Of a DNA stretch of 64,000 nucleotides, positions 8,953 through 19,272 are shown in pieces. This stretch comes from Psychromonas sp. MME1 (GTDB taxonomy: Bacteria > Pseudomonadota > Gammaproteobacteria > Enterobacterales > Psychromonadaceae). Within the stretch, counting starts at the first letter, position 1. Each line of letters starts with the position of its first letter. A model generated the notes under the pieces. That model did not search any database, had not been told where the DNA came from, and saw only the letters and a list, made by a program, of their open reading frames with translations. The translations under genes and the position numbers were made by a program. The stretch lies in contig NZ_CP160906.1 of the NCBI RefSeq assembly GCF_041080865.1, positions 248,001-312,000 on the forward strand, in the 5' to 3' direction.

Positions 8953-9383
8953 TTATGAAATAGCTATTTTAACGGTATCCTTTGATTGTTTCTGTTGTTT
9001 AGGCGCAGTCACTTTCAATACGCCATTAAGAAACTCTGCGCTTATTTGTCCAGAATCGATATTATCACCTAAGTTAATAGTACGGCTAAAGGAGCCATTC
9101 TTCTCTCTTTGCGGATGATTTTATCCGTTTCGGAATTGCTTTCTTCGCTTATTTTCGCTTCCATTGTTAATAGGCCATTATTAAATTGCACATTAACATC
9201 TTCTTTTGCGACACCGGGAAGGTCTGCAATAAATACGTAGTGATCCTCTTTATCAATGATATCAACGCGTGGTTCAAAGAAACCATTTTTGTGAGACAAT
9301 TGATTATGTTCAAATAAATCATCAAAGAAGTGATTCATATTAAACCATTGCTCTCTTGGTATAATGTTCATAATGCCTCCCAT
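8953..9383 (-). CDS. Small heat shock protein, Hsp20 family (one-base frameshift)
   Basis: This ATP-independent chaperone holds unfolding proteins for refolding by other chaperones. The first 95 or so codons read in one frame (FEPRVDIIDKEDHYVFIADL, then the NGLLTMEAK block). The rest, including the family motif AEFLNGVLKVTAPK, is in the next frame and ends at 8953. One base is missing near 9108, probably in an A/T run; restoring it gives about 143 residues, normal for bacterial Hsp20. The protein resembles the Hsp20 class with an acidic N-terminus rather than IbpA/IbpB. The shift looks like a sequence error, since both halves are intact. Confidence 0.88.
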
Positions 9384-9398
9384 TGGTTATTAGTTAAT

Positions 9399-9559
9399 AC
9401 TAATCCGCATAAGTACCGGATCTATCTTGTTGGTTCAAATAATAGATAACAGCGTTGCATTCAATCGTAATAGCCTGCGCTATTACTCAACCATGTGCTT
9501 TGCTCTCTATCATTTTTCCTCAACAATCGATGACCATAATATTATGCGAATTGGTATAA
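9399..9559 (-). repeat. Dispersed repeat family 1, copy B
   Basis: This is the reverse complement of the copy A type. Its ends form an imperfect inverted repeat: TACTAATCCGCATAAG on one side and TTATGCGAATTGGTATA on the other. Inside, CTATTATTTGAACCAACAAG and the GAGGAAAAATGATAGAGAG-type element match copies A and C. It sits directly upstream of the hsp20 start and could therefore influence that promoter. Confidence 0.75.
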
Positions 9560-9869
9560 GGTCATAGGAATAGGTCTTCCCATACAATATTTAGTATTAA
9601 ACATAGGAAATAAAAAGTGCTTTTGATTAAAATTTACACATTTTTTGATTGCAGACAAATGCTTTCTATTTAGTTATTATTTTTAAGCGATAGGGCATAA
9701 AAAATGCTGAAAATATTAAGTTTGCTTAGGGGCAAATATTCGATTTTTGTGATTTAACCATCGCTACTATTTGCACATTGGCAAAGTAACGATTAACCTG
9801 TGATTTAAATCGTTTTTTGACGAGATATTAATTTTCACCTAACTTTAGTAAATAAGACTAGACTTAAAC
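9560..9869. other. AT-rich intergenic region before clpS
   Basis: About 310 bases without a credible reading frame on either strand. In E. coli cspD lies here divergent from clpS; I see no cold-shock protein gene in this window. No clear terminator or consensus promoter stands out, though AT-rich promoter-like sequence precedes clpS. Confidence 0.6.
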
Positions 9870-10196
9870 ATGAGCGATAAAAATAGTACTAAAACAGGCC
9901 ATGAATCGGCAACGATAGAGCGTTCTAAAACAGAATTAGTTCCTCCATCAAAATATAATGTGTTGCTGCATAATGACGACTACACGCCAATGGATTTTGT
10001 GATTGAGGTATTGCAACGTTTTTTCCGTTTGAACCATGAAAAGGCAACTGAAGTTATGCTTAATGTTCATTATAAAGGTGTCGGTGTTTGTGGCATTTTT
10101 ACAGCTGAGATAGCAGAAACAAAAGTTGCTCAGGTCAGCCGTTACGCGCAACAAAATGAACATCCTTTACGTTGTTCAATGGAAAAAGAGTCATGA
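9870..10196 (+). CDS. clpS: ClpA adaptor protein ClpS
   Basis: ClpS delivers N-end-rule substrates to ClpAP. The 108-residue protein has the flexible N-terminal tail (about residues 1-27) and the core with [20 protein letters not shown] and the [11 protein letters not shown] helix, which hold the substrate pocket (the DDYTPMDFV region). It lies 45 bases upstream of clpA, the usual order. Confidence 0.97.
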   Translation: MSDKNSTKTGHESATIERSKTELVPPSKYNVLLHNDDYTPMDFVIEVLQRFFRLNHEKATEVMLNVHYKGVGVCGIFTAEIAETKVAQVSRYAQQNEHPLRCSMEKES

Positions 10197-10241
10197 GTAT
10201 ACAGGTTATAGGAATAGTCATCCCCTATTTAGGAGATTTTT

Positions 10242-12505
10242 ATGTTAGATAAAGCGTTAGAAAATAGTTTAGATTTGGCTTTCCATTTTGCTTTTGAAAA
10301 ATCTCATGAGTTTATGACGGTTGAGCATTTATTACTTGCGTTATTAGAGAATGGCGAGATAAAAACGTTGTTAACGGCCTGCTCTGTGGATCTAGTGTCA
10401 CTGAATATCGAAATTAATAGTTTTCTTGAAACACTGCCTGCGATCCCTGAGGTGCAATTACAGCAAATTGAAATTCAACCAACGATCGCCTTTGAGCGGG
10501 TGTTGCAACGTGCCATTTTTCATGTCCAGTCATCGGGAAATAACGAGGTTTCAGCTGCGAGTGTGTTAGTTGCTATTTTTAGTGAACAAGAGTCACAGGC
10601 TGTCTATTATTTAAAAAAAGCCCATTTATCTCGTTTAGATGTTGTCAACTTTATTGCCCATGGTATAAGCAAATCAGGAGTGCCAAGCATAGAGCCAATA
10701 CGCGAAGAAGATAATCTAGAGAGCGTGGTTGCCGAAAGCAATGACGAAATGCCCTTCACGATCAATTTAAATGAACAGGTGGCCGCTGGCAGTATTGATC
10801 CGCTTATTGGTCGGGATGCCGAGGTTGAGCGCTGTGTGCAAATTCTTTGCCGCCGACGTAAAAATAACCCTTTATTGGTCGGGGAAAGCCGGTGTCGGTA
10901 AAACAGCTATAGCAGAAGGATTAGCTTACCGTATTGTTAATCAGAATGTTCCTGATGTTATTGAAGATAATATTATATACGCACTAGATATGGGGGCGTT
11001 GCTAGCTGGTACCAAATATAGAGGGGAGTTTGAACAGCGTTTTAAAACGGTTTTAGGCAAATTAGAAAAACAGGATAATGCTATTCTGTTTATTGATGAG
11101 ATCCATACCATTATTGGGGCGGGGGCGGCGACGGGGGGGCAACTTGATGCGGCTAATCTATTAAAACCGTTGTTGAGCGGTGGCAAGTTACGCTGCATTG
11201 GCTCTACTACCTATAAAGAGTTCGGACAAATTTTTGAAAAAGAGCATGCATTAAGTCGACGCTTCCAAAAAGTCGATGTGCTTGAGCCCTCGGTCGAAGA
11301 GACGGCTCTTATCCTACTAGGTTTACGGTCTCGTTATGAAGAGCATCATCAGATTCGTTACACTAACAAAGCATTAAAAGCGGCTGCTGAACTTAGTGCA
11401 AAATATATTAATGATCGTCACCTTCCCGATAAAGCGATAGATGTGATTGATGAGGCAGGGTCACAAATGCGTTTGTTGCCTGCGAGTAAGCGAAAAAAAA
11501 CAATTGGTGTATTCGAAATTGAAAATATCGTTGCTAAAATTGCCCGTATTCCACAAAAATCGGTCAATAGCTCAGATAAAAGATCAATTAGCCAAATTAC
11601 CAGAGCGTTTAAAAATGACCGTGTTTGGTCAAGATGATGCGATTGACGCATTAACTAATGCTATTCACTTAAATCGTTCTGGTCTTTCTGAAGAGTCAAA
11701 ACCAATTGGTTCTTTCCTTTTTGCTGGGCCCACGGGGGTTGGTAAAACCGAAGTAACGCAACAATTAGCGAAAGCGATGGGAGTACAGCTATTACGTTTT
11801 GATATGTCAGAATATATGGAAAAACATACGATTTCACGTTTAATAGGGGCGCCTCCTGGTTATGTTGGCTATGAGCAAGCTGGGTTATTAACCGATGCGG
11901 TGGTCAAACATCCTTATGCGGTATTGCTATTAGATGAGATAGAAAAAGCCCACTCTGATATTTACAACATTCTATTGCAGGTAATGGATCATGGTACGTT
12001 AACGGATAGTAATGGCCGTAAAGCTGATTTTAGAAATATTGTTTTGGTGATGACCACCAATGCCGGTGCGCGCGAATCCATCAAACAGAATATAGGTTTT
12101 AAAACTCAACAAGATAATCATCAAGCAATGGATGAAATTAAAAAAGTCTTTTCTCCTGAATTCCGTAATCGTCTTGATAATGTTATCTGGTTTAACCATC
12201 TTGAAATTGAAGTTATCTATCAAGTTGTGGATAAATTTATAGTTCAGTTGCAAGCTCAGTTAGATAAAAAGCATATCTCTTTAGAGGTCAGTGAAAGTGC
12301 CCGTAAATGGCTGGCGGAACAAGGTTACAATCGTGCCATGGGTGCTCGTCCAATGGCTCGATTGATTCAAGAAAAATTGAAAAAACCACTGGCAAATGAG
12401 ATCTTATTTGGAGAGTTACAAGATGGTGGTAGCGTGGTTGTTTCATATGATAATGGCTCAGGTGGTATTATCTTCGATTATGTAAAATCACTCGCATTAA
12501 GCTGA
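10242..12505 (+). CDS. clpA: ATP-dependent Clp protease ATP-binding subunit ClpA (two frameshifts)
   Basis: ClpA unfolds proteins and threads them into ClpP. The N-domain covers about residues 1-145. The first AAA+ module has Walker A GVGKT near 10895-10910 and Walker B LFIDEIHT, and the second has [11 protein letters not shown] and [22 protein letters not shown] is near the end. Two one-base insertions break the frame. One is near 10892, where an extra C splits GES from GVGKT, and the other near 11578, an extra A after SSDK. Without them the protein is 753 residues (758 in E. coli). All motifs survive on both sides, so sequence error is the likely cause. Confidence 0.93.
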
Positions 12506-12613
12506 TAAATGATAGTTGCAAAGGTTCTTCCATTTCCACTTTATCTTTGTTTTTTGAGATAGAGTGGAACTGTTGAAAGTGATTTTTAAACGCCACAATT
12601 AGATCGGGATGGT

Positions 12614-12982
12614 ATGGAATTCGAATTTAGAAAAGATTTTATTAGTGAACAGGCAACCGTTAAAATATCCATGGGTCATGAGGCTTTTGCTACTTGGCTA
12701 GAACAAGAAGGGCAGTCATTAAATTGGGTGGATGCTTTGTTGCTAAAATTATCGGCTTTACAGCAACGCCAGATAAGTGAATATAAACTTACGGGAAGTG
12801 AGTTTATATTACTGCTTACACAGGATGAAGCCTTGGTTATCAATCACAGTCTATTAAATGATCACGATGATGTTGATTTGGAAGGGGACTTACATTTTTA
12901 TGATGCTGAAATAGAAGCCGCCTGTGGTTTAGAAGACTTCCTTGCTTTGATTGAATCATGGCAGTCCTTTTTAAAGGATTAA
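12614..12982 (+). CDS. yacL: YacL family (UPF0231) protein
   Basis: The 122-residue acidic protein begins MEFEFRKDFI, has the SMGHEAFATWLEQE block and ends with CGLEDFLALIESWQSFL, the pattern of the YacL family. Its biochemical function is unknown. There is no signal peptide or membrane helix. It stands alone between clpA and the convergent glgC gene. Confidence 0.85.
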   Translation: MEFEFRKDFISEQATVKISMGHEAFATWLEQEGQSLNWVDALLLKLSALQQRQISEYKLTGSEFILLLTQDEALVINHSLLNDHDDVDLEGDLHFYDAEIEAACGLEDFLALIESWQSFLKD

Positions 12983-12997
12983 TCCCTTTTTCCCCAT

Positions 12998-13050
12998 GCT
13001 ACTTCAATGTGCAATGTTAGCAAGAAAAAGCGTACCACCATGCTAGTTTA
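12998..13050 (+). repeat. Dispersed repeat family 2, copy G (diverged)
   Basis: The stretch CTACTTCAATGTGCAATGTT followed by AGCAAGAAAAAGCGTACC matches, with a few changes, sequences at 27753-27812 and (reverse) 60661-60720. It lies between the 3' ends of yacL and glgC. Confidence 0.5.
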
Positions 13051-13111
13051 AGTTTAAATAGATATTTTATAACAACGAAAATGGGTGCTATTTTCTTGCC
13101 TTACCATGGTG

Positions 13112-14333
13112 CTACAGTGTAAATTGATACTCCTCTGGCACGACCACAATTCCTTTTTCTGATATTTTGTAACGTTTTTTATCCCCTGCCGTATCAAAGC
13201 CAATACGAGTTCCGGCTGGAATTTTTACATTTTTATCAATAATACAGTTTTGAATTTGGCATCCTTTGCCGATTTCTACATTATCAAAGACAATGCTATT
13301 GGAAATACTGCAGTTATCAAAAATGCGTACATTGGATGATAGGATTGAGTGATATACAGAAGCATCGGAAATGATGACGCCATTTGAGATGATTGAGTTT
13401 ATCAATTGACCTGAATTTTTTGTCGTCGAAGAGACTGTTCGTGCGGGGGGAAGTTGTTGTTCATAGGTGCGAATAGCCCAATCTTGTTGATATAAATCCA
13501 GAGGAGGAATGGGCTGTAATAGATCCATGTTAGCTTGATAAAAAGAGTCAATAGTGCCTACATCGCGCCAGTAAACATCTTGGCTTACTCGGCCACTTTC
13601 TTCACCAAAACGGTATGCGTAAACGCTTTCTCGTTGGATTAATTTTGGAATAATGTCATGGCCAAAATCATTTTTTGAATTTATATCTGCTGCATTCTTT
13701 TCTAGGGCATCAATTAGCGCATCCATGGTAAAGATATAAATCCCCATTGAGGCAAGGCTCTTAGTTGAGTCGATCGGAGAGATTGGAGGGGTGCTTGGTT
13801 TTTCTACAAAATCAATGATACGTTTGTCACTATTAATTTCCATGATGCCATAGGAACTTGCTTCTTCTCCCAGGTACATCCATACAGGCAATGGTTAAAT
13901 CGGCGTTGTTTAAGCGATGCTGTGCAAGCATTGGAGCATAGTCCATGCGGTAGATATGATCCCCTGACAGTACAACGACGTATTTAGCATTACTACGTGA
14001 AAGTAGCCATATATTTTGATAAATGGCATCTGCCGTTCCGCCATACCATTGTTCACCTTTACGCATTTGCGGTGGAATAGAGGTGACATATTCTCCAAGT
14101 TCAGGATTAAAAACAGACCAGCCATCACGAAGATGTTTTTGCAGTGAATGGGATTTATATTGTGTTAAAACCAGTATACGCCTTAATCCAGAGTGGAGGC
14201 AGTTTGTTAATGTAAAGTCAATAATGCGATATTTTCCACCAAAAGGGACTGCAGGCTTGGCTCTATTATCCGTTAGTGGTGATAATCTTGAGCCCATTCC
14301 ACCCGCTAAAACTACTGTTAAGACATTTTGCAT
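13112..14333 (-). CDS. glgC: Glucose-1-phosphate adenylyltransferase (one-base frameshift)
   Basis: GlgC makes ADP-glucose for glycogen synthesis. The N-terminal nucleotidyltransferase domain shows VLAGGMGSRLSPLTDNRAKP, WYGGTADAIYQN and GDHIYRMDY. The C-terminal left-handed beta-helix repeats (VRIFDNCSISNSIVFDNVEI) end the protein. One extra G near 13872, in a GGG run, separates the two halves; removing it restores ACMDVPGEEASSYGIMEI and a 406-residue enzyme (431 in E. coli). No glgA, glgB or glgP lies nearby, so the rest of the pathway is elsewhere. The break is more likely a sequencing error than decay. Confidence 0.93.
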
Positions 14334-14663
14334 TGCACACTCTCCTTGGTTATTAGCGTCATTAAATAATATATTAATCGGAAACTGATGTTGTGCCGAT
14401 TAGAATAGATAGCTGATCTGTTTTACTGCTTAAATTAACTGAGTTTTTCATTTTCTGTGTCGCAAAGGGAACGTTTGATTTTTATATACGTGTTATTTAA
14501 TTATTTATTATTAATAGTTTTCAACTTCAAGCTTTATGCCAGTTGTTAATGTATTGAAAAATAAGGGATAAAATAAAAATAGAATCTATTAAGCACCACT
14601 TTGAGGCAAGTGTATAAATCCTTGCACTATAAAGGTTATAGATTAGATGGGAAAAGTGATCAT
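14334..14663. other. Intergenic region between glgC and mgtE
   Basis: About 330 AT-rich bases carrying the glgC upstream region and the mgtE downstream region. I find no credible reading frame, RNA gene or repeat-family copy in it. Confidence 0.5.
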
Positions 14664-14695
14664 AGTAATGCTCGTGAAGAACCATGAGCATTACT
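14664..14695 (-). terminator. Hairpin downstream of mgtE
   Basis: AGTAATGCTC and GAGCATTACT form a perfect 10-base stem with a 12-base loop, 7 bases after the mgtE stop. The U-tract on the minus strand is poor, so it may be a stabilising 3' hairpin rather than a strong intrinsic terminator. Confidence 0.55.
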
Positions 14696-14701
14696 GGGGG
14701 G

Positions 14702-16063
14702 TTAATGTCGTAGTACTAATGTTGCCATGCCGAGGAAGGAGAATAACCCGATGACATCGGTAACGGTTGTTAATGCCATTCCGCCTGCTAATGCCGGATC
14801 AATTTTATATTTATGCATTAATAGAGGGATCGTCACGCCAGCGATACCGGCTACAGAGAGATTAATGAACATTGCGCCAGCAATGATAAAGGCAACACGT
14901 ATATCATCTTTCCAAATAGCGACGGCAGAAGCGACTAAAATTGCCCAAACAATACCATTAAGCAATCCGATAGCGGCTTCTTTGCCAATTAGCCAGCGCG
15001 TGTTATTGTCACTTATATGGCCAACGGCAATACCACGGATAACCAATGCTAATGTTTGATTACCCGCGATCCCCCCCATGCTAGGGACAATCGTCATTAA
15101 GACGGCAAGAGTGGCCATTTGTTCTAAGGTCGCTTCAAACATATTAGATACGGAAGCGGCAACAAAGGCGGCCATTAGATTAACCGATAACCAAACAGTA
15201 CGTCGTTTAGCACTGGGAATTATCGCGGCAAATGTATCTTCATCATCGTCCATACCAGCCATACCCATCATCGAGTGTTCGGCATTTTCACGAATAATAT
15301 CAACAACATCATCGATAGTGATTCGACCAAGAAGGTGTTTGTTGGCATCGATAACAGGCGCGGATATCCAGTCATGACGTTCGAATAATTTAGCTATTTC
15401 ACCTTCATCGAGTTCTACCGATAACGCTTCGGTTTGATCATTCATTACCTGTTCAACAGACAGACTTGGATCAACGGTAAGTAGAGTCGATAGTGGTACA
15501 TCACCAATTAATTGGTCGTCTTCATTGACCACATATAAGGTGTCGGTTGCTTCTGGTAATTCCCCTTTGAGGCGTAAATAACGTAAAACAACATCAATAG
15601 AGACATCCGCTCTTAGCGTGATCGTGTCGGTGTTCATTAACGAACCAGCGGTATCCTCAGGGTAAGCCAATGCTTGTTCTACACGGTGTCTATCTTGCTT
15701 GTCCATCTTCTGTAAGACGGCTTGATAGAGGCTATCTGGAATGCCCCTTAGTATGTAGGCGAGATCATCGGTATCCATCCCTTCTGTGGCGGCTACAAGA
15801 TTAGCGGCACCCATTAAATTGATAATGCCATCTTTAGCATCTTCATTTAATTCTTCTAAAATTTCACCATGTTGGTCATGGTCGGTTAAATTCCAAAGCA
15901 CTTTACGGTGGGAAGGAGGGGAGGACTCCAGTAGTAAAGCGATGTCACAGGCAGCCATTTTATCAAGGATGCTGCGTGCACGGACAAACATGCCACTTTC
16001 TACTGCTTGATTAACTTCTTGAAGGCGTTGCTGAGCATTTTGTACATCTGTATTTTCCAGCAT
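14702..16063 (-). CDS. mgtE: Magnesium transporter MgtE
   Basis: MgtE is a magnesium-gated Mg2+ channel of the inner membrane. The 453-residue protein has the cytoplasmic N domain (about 1-130) and a CBS pair (about 130-255, with EDTAGSLMNTD and DWISAPVIDANKHLLGRITIDDV). The rest is a five-helix membrane domain with the conserved SMGGIAGNQTLAL pore element near residue 330. Length and order fit the family. It follows the npr gene by 12 bases, as in vibrios, so it is probably the last gene of the rpoN-ptsN-rapZ-npr transcription unit. Confidence 0.95.
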   Translation of the reverse strand: MLENTDVQNAQQRLQEVNQAVESGMFVRARSILDKMAACDIALLLESSPPSHRKVLWNLTDHDQHGEILEELNEDAKDGIINLMGAANLVAATEGMDTDDLAYILRGIPDSLYQAVLQKMDKQDRHRVEQALAYPEDTAGSLMNTDTITLRADVSIDVVLRYLRLKGELPEATDTLYVVNEDDQLIGDVPLSTLLTVDPSLSVEQVMNDQTEALSVELDEGEIAKLFERHDWISAPVIDANKHLLGRITIDDVVDIIRENAEHSMMGMAGMDDDEDTFAAIIPSAKRRTVWLSVNLMAAFVAASVSNMFEATLEQMATLAVLMTIVPSMGGIAGNQTLALVIRGIAVGHISDNNTRWLIGKEAAIGLLNGIVWAILVASAVAIWKDDIRVAFIIAGAMFINLSVAGIAGVTIPLLMHKYKIDPALAGGMALTTVTDVIGLFSFLGMATLVLRH

Positions 16064-16075
16064 TGCCTAACTCCT

Positions 16076-16351
16076 TTATTCTTCTTCGAAAAATTTATCT
16101 TCTATTAACTTTGTAACTGCACTCATTGCTTGCTCTGCTTGATTACCTTGGGCAATAATCTCTATCTCTTGACCATAACAGGTTTCTAACACCAACAATC
16201 CCAACACACTATCAGCATCGGCCTGTTTTCCTTGATGCTTAATGGTGATGGTGGCATCAAAAGAGTTTACTAATTCAACCAATTTTATGGTTGCTCGTGT
16301 ATGCAGGCCAAGTTTATTCTGTATTGTAATTGTTTGATTAATGATAGCCAT
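16076..16351 (-). CDS. ptsO: Phosphocarrier protein NPr of the nitrogen PTS
   Basis: NPr passes phosphate from PtsP to PtsN. The 91-residue HPr-like protein carries the phosphorylated histidine in GLHTRATIKLVEL (His17) and the DADSVLGLLVL segment corresponding to the regulatory serine region of HPr. It directly abuts rapZ and is followed by mgtE, the usual order in this lineage. Confidence 0.95.
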   Translation of the reverse strand: MAIINQTITIQNKLGLHTRATIKLVELVNSFDATITIKHQGKQADADSVLGLLVLETCYGQEIEIIAQGNQAEQAMSAVTKLIEDKFFEEE

Positions 16352-17200
16352 TTATTTATTGCCTTTTAAACATTTATGTTCAATTTGCACTTGGTAGTGA
16401 GGTTTAAAACGTGCCGCTATTTGCTCAGTGACATAGACGGAACGGTGTTTCCCTCCAGTACAACCAATCGCAATCGTGACGTAATTTCGGTTATTCGTTT
16501 CAAGGTAGGGTAACCAAGAGTGGAATAGATTTTCTATTTGATTGATGGTCTGCTCGACCATAGGCTGGCTACGCAGGTAATCTTTAACTGGCTTTTCAAG
16601 GCCAGTGTGTTCTTGCAGTTCTGGTATCCAATGAGGGTTGGGTAAAAAGCGTACATCAAACATATAATCAGCATCTTCCGGGACCTTATATTTAAAGCCA
16701 AAAGATTGGAAAATAATCAATAAGTTACTTTTAGTTGAACCTTGTAAGTGAAGTTTTAGATGTTCGTTGAGATTGTGAATCGATAACGTTGTGGTATCAA
16801 TCGTTAATGAGGCTATATTCTTTATGGGAAGTAGTAGCTCTTGTTCTAGGTCTAGCGCTTGCGATAAGGATAATTTGCGTTTAGATAATGGATGCAGGCG
16901 CCTTGTTTCACTATAACGGCGGATTAAAGCGCTGGTCATGGCATCGAGATAAATTATTTCTACTTCAATTTTATTCTGTAATGCAGCAAGCAACGTTTCT
17001 ATAGCGGCTATGTCGTGAGGCAAGTTGCGAATATCTAAGCTGATCGCAACTTTATTATTGCTGGGATCAACGCTATCAAGTAATTGTTCAAGGAGTTGGT
17101 ATGGGACACCATCGATGCAGTTATAACCTAAATCTTCAAGTACATGTAACGCGATCGTTTTTCCTGAGCCTGAGCGTCCACTAATAATTATTAATTTCAT
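16352..17200 (-). CDS. rapZ: RNase adapter protein RapZ
   Basis: RapZ binds the small RNA GlmZ and directs RNase E to it, thereby controlling glucosamine-6-phosphate synthase. The 282-residue protein has Walker A GRSGSGKT at residues 8-15 and the C-terminal RNA-binding region containing IGCTGGKHRSVYV near 247-259. The length matches E. coli (284). It lies 38 bases after ptsN and abuts npr. Confidence 0.96.
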   Translation of the reverse strand: MKLIIISGRSGSGKTIALHVLEDLGYNCIDGVPYQLLEQLLDSVDPSNNKVAISLDIRNLPHDIAAIETLLAALQNKIEVEIIYLDAMTSALIRRYSETRRLHPLSKRKLSLSQALDLEQELLLPIKNIASLTIDTTTLSIHNLNEHLKLHLQGSTKSNLLIIFQSFGFKYKVPEDADYMFDVRFLPNPHWIPELQEHTGLEKPVKDYLRSQPMVEQTINQIENLFHSWLPYLETNNRNYVTIAIGCTGGKHRSVYVTEQIAARFKPHYQVQIEHKCLKGNK

Positions 17201-17238
17201 GCTAATCCCAACTAGTTATTGACTCTGTCCTATGTTAA

Positions 17239-17685
17239 CTACTCTGATTGTAGTAATTTAAACAAGGCTTCGTCTGAATCTGCCGTTCTCAATTGACGCA
17301 GAAATGGTTTATCTAATAATTTTTTGCTAATTTCAGAGAGTGCAACTAGGTACTCTTGGCATTTATCTTCAGGAACAAAAATAGCAAATAAAAGGTCGAC
17401 ATTATTACCATCGTAAGCATCGTAATCAATGGCTGTATCACATTGTAAAAAAACGGCTGTAGCGGGCAACGATGTATCAATTTTTACATGTGGGATTGCA
17501 ATGCCGCTTCCGACCCCCGTTGACCCTATTTTTTCACGCGCAATTAAATCGTTAAATAACGTTTGTGCGTCAATGCCTAGTTTTTCAGCCGCGATATGGC
17601 TAATTTTTTCTAGTGCGCCTTTTTTACTTGTACAGTTTACCTTGCTGAAAACGGAGTCTTGAGTTAATAAAGTCGATATTTTCAT
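17239..17685 (-). CDS. ptsN: PTS IIA-like nitrogen regulatory protein PtsN
   Basis: PtsN (EIIA-Ntr) accepts phosphate from NPr and regulates potassium homeostasis and stress responses. The 148-residue protein has the active-site histidine in GSGIAIPHVKID (near residue 66) and the FAIFVPED and LRTADSDEALFKLL segments. It follows rpoN, but hpf, which lies between the two in E. coli, is missing here. Confidence 0.95.
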   Translation of the reverse strand: MKISTLLTQDSVFSKVNCTSKKGALEKISHIAAEKLGIDAQTLFNDLIAREKIGSTGVGSGIAIPHVKIDTSLPATAVFLQCDTAIDYDAYDGNNVDLLFAIFVPEDKCQEYLVALSEISKKLLDKPFLRQLRTADSDEALFKLLQSE

Positions 17686-17744
17686 ATTATATATTCTGTT
17701 TACGATCCATAAAATTAGCGCGCAATTCTAGCAGGTTCTTCTTG

Positions 17745-17773
17745 AATGACTATTAACAAATAGTCATTTTTTA
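17745..17773 (-). terminator. Hairpin between rpoN and ptsN
   Basis: AATGACTATT and AATAGTCATT form a 10-base perfect stem around a four-base loop. Ts follow it only on the plus strand, so on the minus strand it may act as an attenuator or processing hairpin between rpoN and ptsN. Confidence 0.4.
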
Positions 17774-17786
17774 ATCTTAATCAAGT

Positions 17787-19237
17787 CTATAGCAACTGTT
17801 TACGCTGATTTGATGGCGGTATACCTAATGATTCTCTATATTTTGCAATGGTTCTACGTGCGACTTTAATACCTTGCTCTTCGAGTAACTGAGTTATTTT
17901 ATTATCACTTAAAGGTTTATTTGGTGATTCTGCTGTTACTAGCTTCTTGATTAATGCGCGAATGGCTGTCGATGAACACTCTCCACCACTTTCAGTGGCG
18001 ACATGGCTAGAAAAGAAAAATTTGAGCTCATAAATCCCTCTAGGGGTGTGCATAAACTTCTGCGTAGTCACCCGAGAAATCGTTGATTCATGCATTTCAA
18101 CCTCTAGTGCTACATCATTTAACACCATCGGTTTCATTGCTTCATCACCATACTCGAAAAAAGCTTGCTGTTGTTGGACGATACAATTGGAAACCTTTAG
18201 CAGTGTCTCATTTCGACTCTCTAAGCTTTTAATGAACCATTTAGCTTCTTGTAAGTGACCTTTAATAAATTGTGAATCTGTTTTACTGATATTAGATTTA
18301 CATAAATCGGCATATTGCTGATTAATCGATAAGTGTGGATCGCAATCAGGGTTTAAAGAAACACGCCACTGCCCTGCAATTTTTTTAACGTAAACATCGG
18401 GTACGATATATTGTGCTTTACTCTCTTCGAGTTGATTGCCAGGACGAGGCTCTAGACTCTGAATAAGGCGCATTACTTCACCTAATTCACTCTCTTTTAG
18501 TTTAGTTTTTCTTGCTAATGTTCGGTAATCTCGATTAGCCAGTAAATCCATATGCAAATCAAGAATCATTAATGCTTCGCTGCGCCATTGTGTTTGTTCT
18601 GACAGATGTTTTAGTTGTATTTGCAAACACTCTTGTGTGGACCGAGCTGCCACACCAAGCGGATCAAAATGTTGGATACGTTTTAGTACCGCTTCCACTT
18701 CATCTAACTCTAGATCCGTTAGTTCATCATTTAAACTTTCTAAGATATCTCTGCAGCTAGTGGTTAAATAGCCGGATTCATCAATGGAATCGATAATTGC
18801 GGTAGCAATGAGCTGGTCTGTATCTGTAAATGGCGTCAACTGCATCTGCCAGATTAAGTGGTCTTGTAATGTATCTGAAGATTCGCCTTGATAGACAGTA
18901 TCTTCACCTTCATAATTGACTGTGCCAGAGGAGACTGACGTTGTTGGTGGTGCAGTGAATGACTCTTCCCAGCTATTTTCAATAGGCAAATCATCGGAGA
19001 ATCCTGTTGAGTTAACGCCTCCGATGTGTCCATGTCGCTACTATCTTTTTGTTCGCTACTTACCTCTGCAATACCACTTTCATCGTCTTGTTGAAGTAGC
19101 GGATTTTCATCCAGCACATTTTGAATTTCTTGCTGTAAATCAAGTGTAGAGAGTTGTAATAATTTAATAGCTTGTTGTAATTGAGGGGTCATAGCAAGCT
19201 GCTGACCCATTTTCAATTGTAAACCCTGTTTTATCAA
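17787..19237 (-). CDS. rpoN: RNA polymerase sigma-54 factor (one-base frameshift)
   Basis: Sigma-54 directs RNA polymerase to -24/-12 promoters with enhancer-binding activators. The Gln/Leu-rich activator-interaction region is at residues 1-50, followed by an acidic region II, the core-binding region, the helix-turn-helix region and the RpoN box [10 protein letters not shown] near the end. One base is missing near 18995, within region II: the frame changes between LTQQDSP and [11 protein letters not shown]. Restored, it is 483 residues (477 in E. coli). It lies downstream of lptB as usual. The break is in a variable region but the protein is otherwise complete, so sequence error is most likely. 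Confidence 0.94.
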
Positions 19238-19272
19238 AGTATCTCTTCCTCTTACGCAAATAAGGTGATTAA

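Noticed and set aside
8870-9118. Plus-strand frame of 82 codons
   Set aside because: It lies antisense to the hsp20 3' half, which has the conserved family motif, and has no supporting signal.
10242-12505. clpA as a pseudogene
   Set aside because: Both breaks are single-base changes, all AAA+ motifs are intact on each side and restored length is normal, so a sequence error fits better.
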